Source: Novosphingobium sp. PhB57
GTDB lineage: Bacteria; Pseudomonadota; Alphaproteobacteria; Sphingomonadales; Sphingomonadaceae
Direction of reading: 5' to 3'
Length of the DNA: 64,000 nucleotides
Assembly (NCBI RefSeq): GCF_004342985.1
Contig: NZ_SMBO01000001.1
Span: 124,001 to 188,000, forward strand
The notes under the pieces: model-generated
What the model saw: the letters and a program-made list of their open reading frames with translations, nothing else
Databases searched by the model: none
What the model was told of the DNA's origin: nothing
In this document: in pieces, positions 60,030-64,000 of the stretch
Position numbering within the stretch: position 1 is the stretch's first letter
Layout of the letters: the number at the start of each line of letters is the position of its first letter
Made by a program: the position numbers and the translations under genes

Positions 60030-60911
60030 ATGTTCTCGGGTTCCATTCCTGCGCTTGTTACACCGTTTCGCGACGGAGCGTTCGATGAGCAGGCTTTTCG
60101 GCGACTCGTGGACTGGCAGATAGAAGCGGGTTCTTCAGCCCTCGTGCCCTGCGGTACGACTGGCGAGAATTCAACGCTTTCGAATGCCGAGCACCATCGC
60201 GTCATCGAACTCTGCGTGGAGCAGGCCGCCGGCCGGGTGCCGGTGATCGCGGGCTGCGGCAGCAACGATACGATGAACGCGCTGCTGCACATGAATTTCT
60301 CCAAGAAGTGCGGCGCCTCGGCGGCGCTGCTGGTGGCGCCGTACTACAACCGGCCAAGCCAGGAAGGGTTGCTGGCCCATTTCACGTATCTGGCCGAAAA
60401 CAACGACCTGCCGATCGTGCTCTACAACGTGCCCGGCCGCACCGTCACCGACCTGCTGCCGGAAACCGTCTGCGAACTGGCGCGCCGCTTCCCGGACCGC
60501 TTCATCGCCATCAAGGATGCCAGCGGCGATCTCAGCCGCGTCACCGATCACCGCATGGGCATCGGCAAGCACTTCGTGCAGCTCTGCGGTGACGACGAAC
60601 TCGCGCTGCCGTTCAACGCGGCAGGCGGCGTGGGCTGCATCTCGGTGACCGCCAACGTCGCGCCGAAGCTCTGCGCCGAATTCCAGGCGGCCTGCGCGGC
60701 CAACGACCTGGAAGAAGCGCGCCGCCTGAACGACCTGCTCTATCCGCTGCACTACGCCATGTTCGAGGACAGCTCGCCGGGCCCGTGCAAGTACGCGCTG
60801 GCCCAGGTCCACGACTGGATCGAAAACGAACTGCGCCTCCCGCTCGTCCCCTGCAGCGACAAGGCTCGCACCGCCGTGGACGAAGCCCTGGCCCACGCCG
60901 GACTGGTCTGA
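60030..60911 (+). CDS. dapA: 4-hydroxy-tetrahydrodipicolinate synthase
   Basis: DapA condenses pyruvate and aspartate semialdehyde, the first step of lysine and diaminopimelate synthesis. The 293-residue TIM barrel has CGTTGENSTL, Tyr132 in VLYNVPGRTV and the Schiff-base Lys162 in FIAIKDASGDL. Its length matches the family. DAP is needed for peptidoglycan, in keeping with the neighbouring lytic transglycosylase. In related genomes smpB often follows dapA; here a broken peptidase gene lies between. Confidence 0.96.
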   Translation: MFSGSIPALVTPFRDGAFDEQAFRRLVDWQIEAGSSALVPCGTTGENSTLSNAEHHRVIELCVEQAAGRVPVIAGCGSNDTMNALLHMNFSKKCGASAALLVAPYYNRPSQEGLLAHFTYLAENNDLPIVLYNVPGRTVTDLLPETVCELARRFPDRFIAIKDASGDLSRVTDHRMGIGKHFVQLCGDDELALPFNAAGGVGCISVTANVAPKLCAEFQAACAANDLEEARRLNDLLYPLHYAMFEDSSPGPCKYALAQVHDWIENELRLPLVPCSDKARTAVDEALAHAGLV

Positions 60912-60915
60912 TCAG

Positions 60916-60957
60916 ATAGACCGTCGTCCCGGACATGATCCGGAACGACGGTCTATA
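60916..60957. repeat. REP-like palindrome after dapA
   Basis: Inverted repeat ATAGACCGTCGTCCCGGA / TCCGGAACGACGGTCTAT with a few mismatches. Its core CGTCGTCCCGGA is shared with the palindrome at 42065-42110. It may stop the dapA transcript although the T run is weak. Confidence 0.7.
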
Positions 60958-60963
60958 ATTTTC

Positions 60964-62922
60964 TCAATCCGCCGGATTGTACTTTTGCACGAAGCGCACC
61001 GCTTCCGAGAGCATTCGCTTGCGCGTTTCCTCGCGGGAGAGCCAGTGGTCCTCACCGGTCAGGGCGACGAGTTCGTAGGGCTTCCCCGCATCCTTCAGTG
61101 CGTCCGCCATCACCTGGCTCTGCTTGTAGCCGACTACGGTATCGTCCTTGCCGTGGATCAGCAGGACCGGTGCATCGGCCCGCGAGGCGAAGCGGCGGGG
61201 TGAGACTTCGTCGTAAAGCTTCGGGTCGCCCAATTGCTCTCGCAGAGACTTGGTGAGCATCTTGGAATCGCCGCTCTCGCGGATGTCGGTCGAATACATG
61301 AGCTTGAGATCGGCCACGCCCGCCACCGACACGGCGCAGCGGTAGAGCCCCTGTTGCAGGGTTACGCCCGCCAGCGCCGCATAGCCGCCGTAACTGGCAC
61401 CGACGATGCAAGCCCGCCTGGGATCGACCAGTCCGCGCTTTGCCAGTTCGGCGAGACCGTCCGAGATGTCGGACTGCATCTTGCGGCCCCACTGTCCGTC
61501 TCCGGCGTGGCGGAAGGTGTCGCTGCGGCCGGTCGAGCCCCGGAAGTTGGGTTGGAACACCGCATAACCGCGAGAGGCGAAAGCCTGGGCCCACCAGTCG
61601 AACTCAGCCTTGTCGTGCGCGGCGGGGCCGCCGTGCGGCAGCAGGATCACTGGCAGATTCCGGGCTTCTCGACCGGGAGGCAGGGTGAGGACACCGTCCA
61701 TTTCGAGACCATCCTGCGCCTTGTAGTCGACGGTGGAAATGGCGCCGACCTGGTCAGGCGCGATGGCGGGACGCTCGTTGCCGATCGGATCGGCGCGCTT
61801 GGCGCGCACGTCCACGAGATACCAGGTGCCGCTGTCCTTGTTGCCTGTGGTGCGCACCAGCACGTTGGAGAAGTCGGGCGTCCAGTCGATCAGATGCGCT
61901 TCGCGGCCCGCGAAGGCCTTGAAGATCCGGGTGATCGCACTCTGGTACGCGGGGTTGTCCATGACTGTCCTGGGCGTTTCACCCTGGGTTCGGTAGCCGA
62001 TCATGTTGCCGCTGTTGCGGTCCACGAACAGACGGTCGATGCCGACCTCGTTCAGGATTTCCGTGCCCTGGCCGCCAGCCAGCGGTGCTTCATACCAGTG
62101 GGAGGCCCCGTCCTCGTCCTCGATTGCGTAGATCACGGCCGAGCCGTCCTTGGCGAACGAGACCAGGCTGACGTCGCCGGTGGAATCGACGCCGCGGGCA
62201 AGCTCCAGACCCTTGGGCGTCGTGATTTTCTAGACCCCGCTGTTCTCGGCGACATCGAGGAAGACGGCCACGTTGCCGGCGCGGTCTATCAGCCAGTCGC
62301 GGTAATGGTCCTCCTGTGCCGGCTGTGCCACCGCGCGTGCTCGGTTGCTGGCCATATCCACGGCATAGAGCGTCGTGCGGCCATGGCGCCAGCGTGTGTT
62401 GAAGCCGTCGACCTCGAGAGCGATCCCGCCGAAATAGCCGACCGTGCGCCCAGCGATGGTGCGGATGCCGTAGCGCCCGCGCGTGGTACGCGCGATTCCC
62501 TTGCTCTTGCTGAAGACCATGCCCGATTCGTTGCCCGCCCGCATCGGCAGGATGATCGTACCGGACATCTCATACTTGGAGGCGGCGAAGCCGAACATCG
62601 GCACCGTGGCACTGCTGGTCACCAGCACGGTATCGTTGTCCGCCCATTCGATGGCGCGGACCTTGGTCTCCCCCGATGCGCCGTTGAACAGCACTTTCCC
62701 GTCTTTGATCACGAAGACCCGCCGGGCGCCGTTGGTGTGCACAACGCTGGCGATCGACGAACCGTCCGGCGAGATGGCCGCATCCTCCACTTCCGGTAGC
62801 TCGCCATAGGCATCGAGCGGTGGGGGCTGGATGGACGGAGGCGCGGCCGCCAATGCGATCGACGATGTTGAGCCGGCAATAAGCAAAGCAGCCGGCAGGG
62901 CCGACCGAAGTATGATGCGCAA
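60964..62922 (-). pseudogene. S9 family peptidase interrupted by an in-frame TAG
   Basis: The full frame of 653 codons encodes a prolyl-oligopeptidase-like serine peptidase: signal peptide, beta-propeller and an alpha/beta-hydrolase end with nucleophile GASYGG, Asp in HGKDDTV and His in EDHWL. An amber TAG at 62230-62232 splits it, and the sequence on both sides stays in the same frame and remains family-like (ENSGV then KITTPKG). It is best explained as one nonsense mutation of a Trp or Tyr codon. The start is TTG at 62922. The downstream part is preceded only by an internal GTG (62136), an unlikely start. Confidence 0.8.
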
Positions 62923-63154
62923 GTTGATTTACCCCGTTTGTTCCGGGGTATTCAAATTGTCGGCGCCGATGGCAAGAGCGATCTTGGGCGCTGGCGCGGT
63001 TAATTTTCCTTCATGGCCGTTGGGCACTTGCCAGCGAGAGAAGTCGTCTGGACTATGCGCTCCCACGGCGGGACTGCCCGTCGACAACGGGATGACGAAA
63101 TGACGCAAAGGGGCGTTTCCTTTTCCCGCGCCAATCCCTACATGCCGGGTCATC

Positions 63155-63637
63155 ATGGCACGCCCGCAGCACACGACATTCGACAAGCACAAGAGCGTCG
63201 CGGAAAACCGCAAGGCGCGATTCGAGTACTACATCGAGGAAACTTTCGAGGCCGGCATCGCGCTGACCGGCACGGAAGTGAAATCGCTGCGGTTCGGCGA
63301 AGGCTCGATCGCGGAATCCTACGCCGAGATCAAGAACGGCGAGTGCTGGCTGGTGAACTCCAACGTGCCCGAATTCAGCCACGGCAATCGCTACAATCAC
63401 GTCCCCAAGCGCCCGCGCAAGCTGCTTCTGCATGAACGGGAACTCTCGCGCCTGCAGGGTTCGGTGGAGCGCAAGGGCATGACGCTGGTGCCGCTTTCGA
63501 TCTACTTCAACGGCCGGGGCCGCGCCAAAGTCGAACTGGCGCTGGCCAAGGGCAAGAACGCGGCGGACAAGCGCCACACGATCAAGGAACGCGACTGGAA
63601 GCGGGAGCAGGGCCGCATCCTGCGCGAACACAAGTGA
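63155..63637 (+). CDS. smpB: SsrA-binding protein SmpB
   Basis: SmpB binds tmRNA and delivers it to stalled ribosomes for trans-translation. The 160-residue protein has the family features [46 protein letters not shown] and the basic C-terminal tail [23 protein letters not shown]. Its stop overlaps the next gene (GTGA). The ssrA gene is not in the window. Confidence 0.96.
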   Translation: MARPQHTTFDKHKSVAENRKARFEYYIEETFEAGIALTGTEVKSLRFGEGSIAESYAEIKNGECWLVNSNVPEFSHGNRYNHVPKRPRKLLLHERELSRLQGSVERKGMTLVPLSIYFNGRGRAKVELALAKGKNAADKRHTIKERDWKREQGRILREHK

Positions 63638-64000
63638 GCGACCTGCTGCACCGCCTGGGGGCCTGGCTGCACGGCCAGATGCCCACGCATGCACAGTTGG
63701 AGGCGAATCGCTTCACCGCGCCGTTCACCCGCCGCCCGGAACTGTTCCGCTTCACCCGCCGCTCGGTGCCGCGCGGCGTGGCCGTGGGCATGTTCATCGG
63801 GATCTTCGCCCTCATTCCCGGTGTCCAGATCGTCGGCGCGGCGCTCATGTGCGTGCCGTTCCGCGGGAATATCCCGCTCGCGGCGGCCGTCACCTTCATC
63901 AGCAACCCGGTGACGACGCTGCTCATCATCCTGCCGCTTGCGGTCGCGATCGGAAACAGCTTCGGCTATCACGCCGACATCGCCACGGTTGAGGCGATGG
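63634..64000 (+). CDS. DUF2062 membrane protein, N-terminal part
   Basis: An open frame from GTG 63634 continues past the window end, 122 residues visible. It starts after the smpB stop with a 4-base overlap. A basic N-terminus is followed by [19 protein letters not shown] and two hydrophobic segments ([20 protein letters not shown]), the pattern of DUF2062 proteins. The function is unknown, and the pairing with smpB is common in sphingomonads. Confidence 0.8.
   Translation, partial: MSDLLHRLGAWLHGQMPTHAQLEANRFTAPFTRRPELFRFTRRSVPRGVAVGMFIGIFALIPGVQIVGAALMCVPFRGNIPLAAAVTFISNPVTTLLIILPLAVAIGNSFGYHADIATVEAM

Overview
The window is high-GC, densely coded chromosomal DNA, most likely from a sphingomonad alphaproteobacterium (Novosphingobium or a close relative). 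The evidence is a complete PhyR/NepR/EcfG general stress response locus (an alphaproteobacterial system), the murC-murB-ddl-ftsQ-ftsA-ftsZ order, a PhyR-type HWE kinase, a bacteriophytochrome with heme oxygenase, and many GTG/TTG starts with 1-4 bp stop/start overlaps. No phage, plasmid, insertion sequence, rRNA or CRISPR array was found.

Layout. 1-6373: distal end of the division and cell wall cluster (murC', murB, ddl, ftsQ, ftsA, ftsZ). 6524-19434: a SPOR-domain protein, a YbjN protein, proC, a Bax-inhibitor-like membrane protein, a lipoprotein, tRNA-Ala(CGC), obg, an esterase, a GH1 glycosidase, a DMT transporter, proB and an epimerase. 19504-24447: fumarylacetoacetase, a TonB-like protein, GlsB/YeaQ, a small lipoprotein, sodB and a beta-hydroxyacid dehydrogenase. 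24613-33376: the general stress response island (ecfG1, nepR, CHASE-HWE kinase, PilZ, phyR, ecfG2, single-domain receiver, DUF2501, PNPOx-like stress protein, hemerythrin, topoisomerase IB). 33431-37727: bacteriophytochrome, heme oxygenase and a Crp-family regulator. 37937-42050: PhoX-like phosphatase and a Rieske oxygenase. 42118-49794: a surface-glycan cluster (sulfotransferase, DegT aminotransferase, CapD-type dehydratase, GT4, formyltransferase, PIG-L deacetylase). 49795-51671: a long AT-richer intergenic region and a LuxR-type regulator with a degenerate receiver. 51795-64000: FGE-like protein, rlmN, an outer-membrane barrel, IalB-like protein, greB, GH27, lytic transglycosylase, dapA, an S9 peptidase broken by an amber codon, smpB and a DUF2062 protein.

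How it works together. Stress-activated HWE kinases are expected to phosphorylate PhyR, which then sequesters NepR and frees EcfG. I read EcfG-type promoters (GGAAC-N16/17-CGTT) directly in front of glsB, ecfG2, the PNPOx-like gene and the hemerythrin gene. A further perfect match lies in the phyR-ecfG2 gap just ahead of two strong hairpins. A palindromic pair of one-mismatch sites lies between nepR and the kinase. The island therefore looks like regulators plus part of their own regulon. The phytochrome also ends in an HWE kinase and a receiver, so red light is a plausible extra input. The most noteworthy non-coding signals are the candidate stress sRNA (28965-29090), the operator-like repeats upstream of the LuxR gene, two families of dispersed palindromic repeats, and the single TAG codon in the S9 peptidase.
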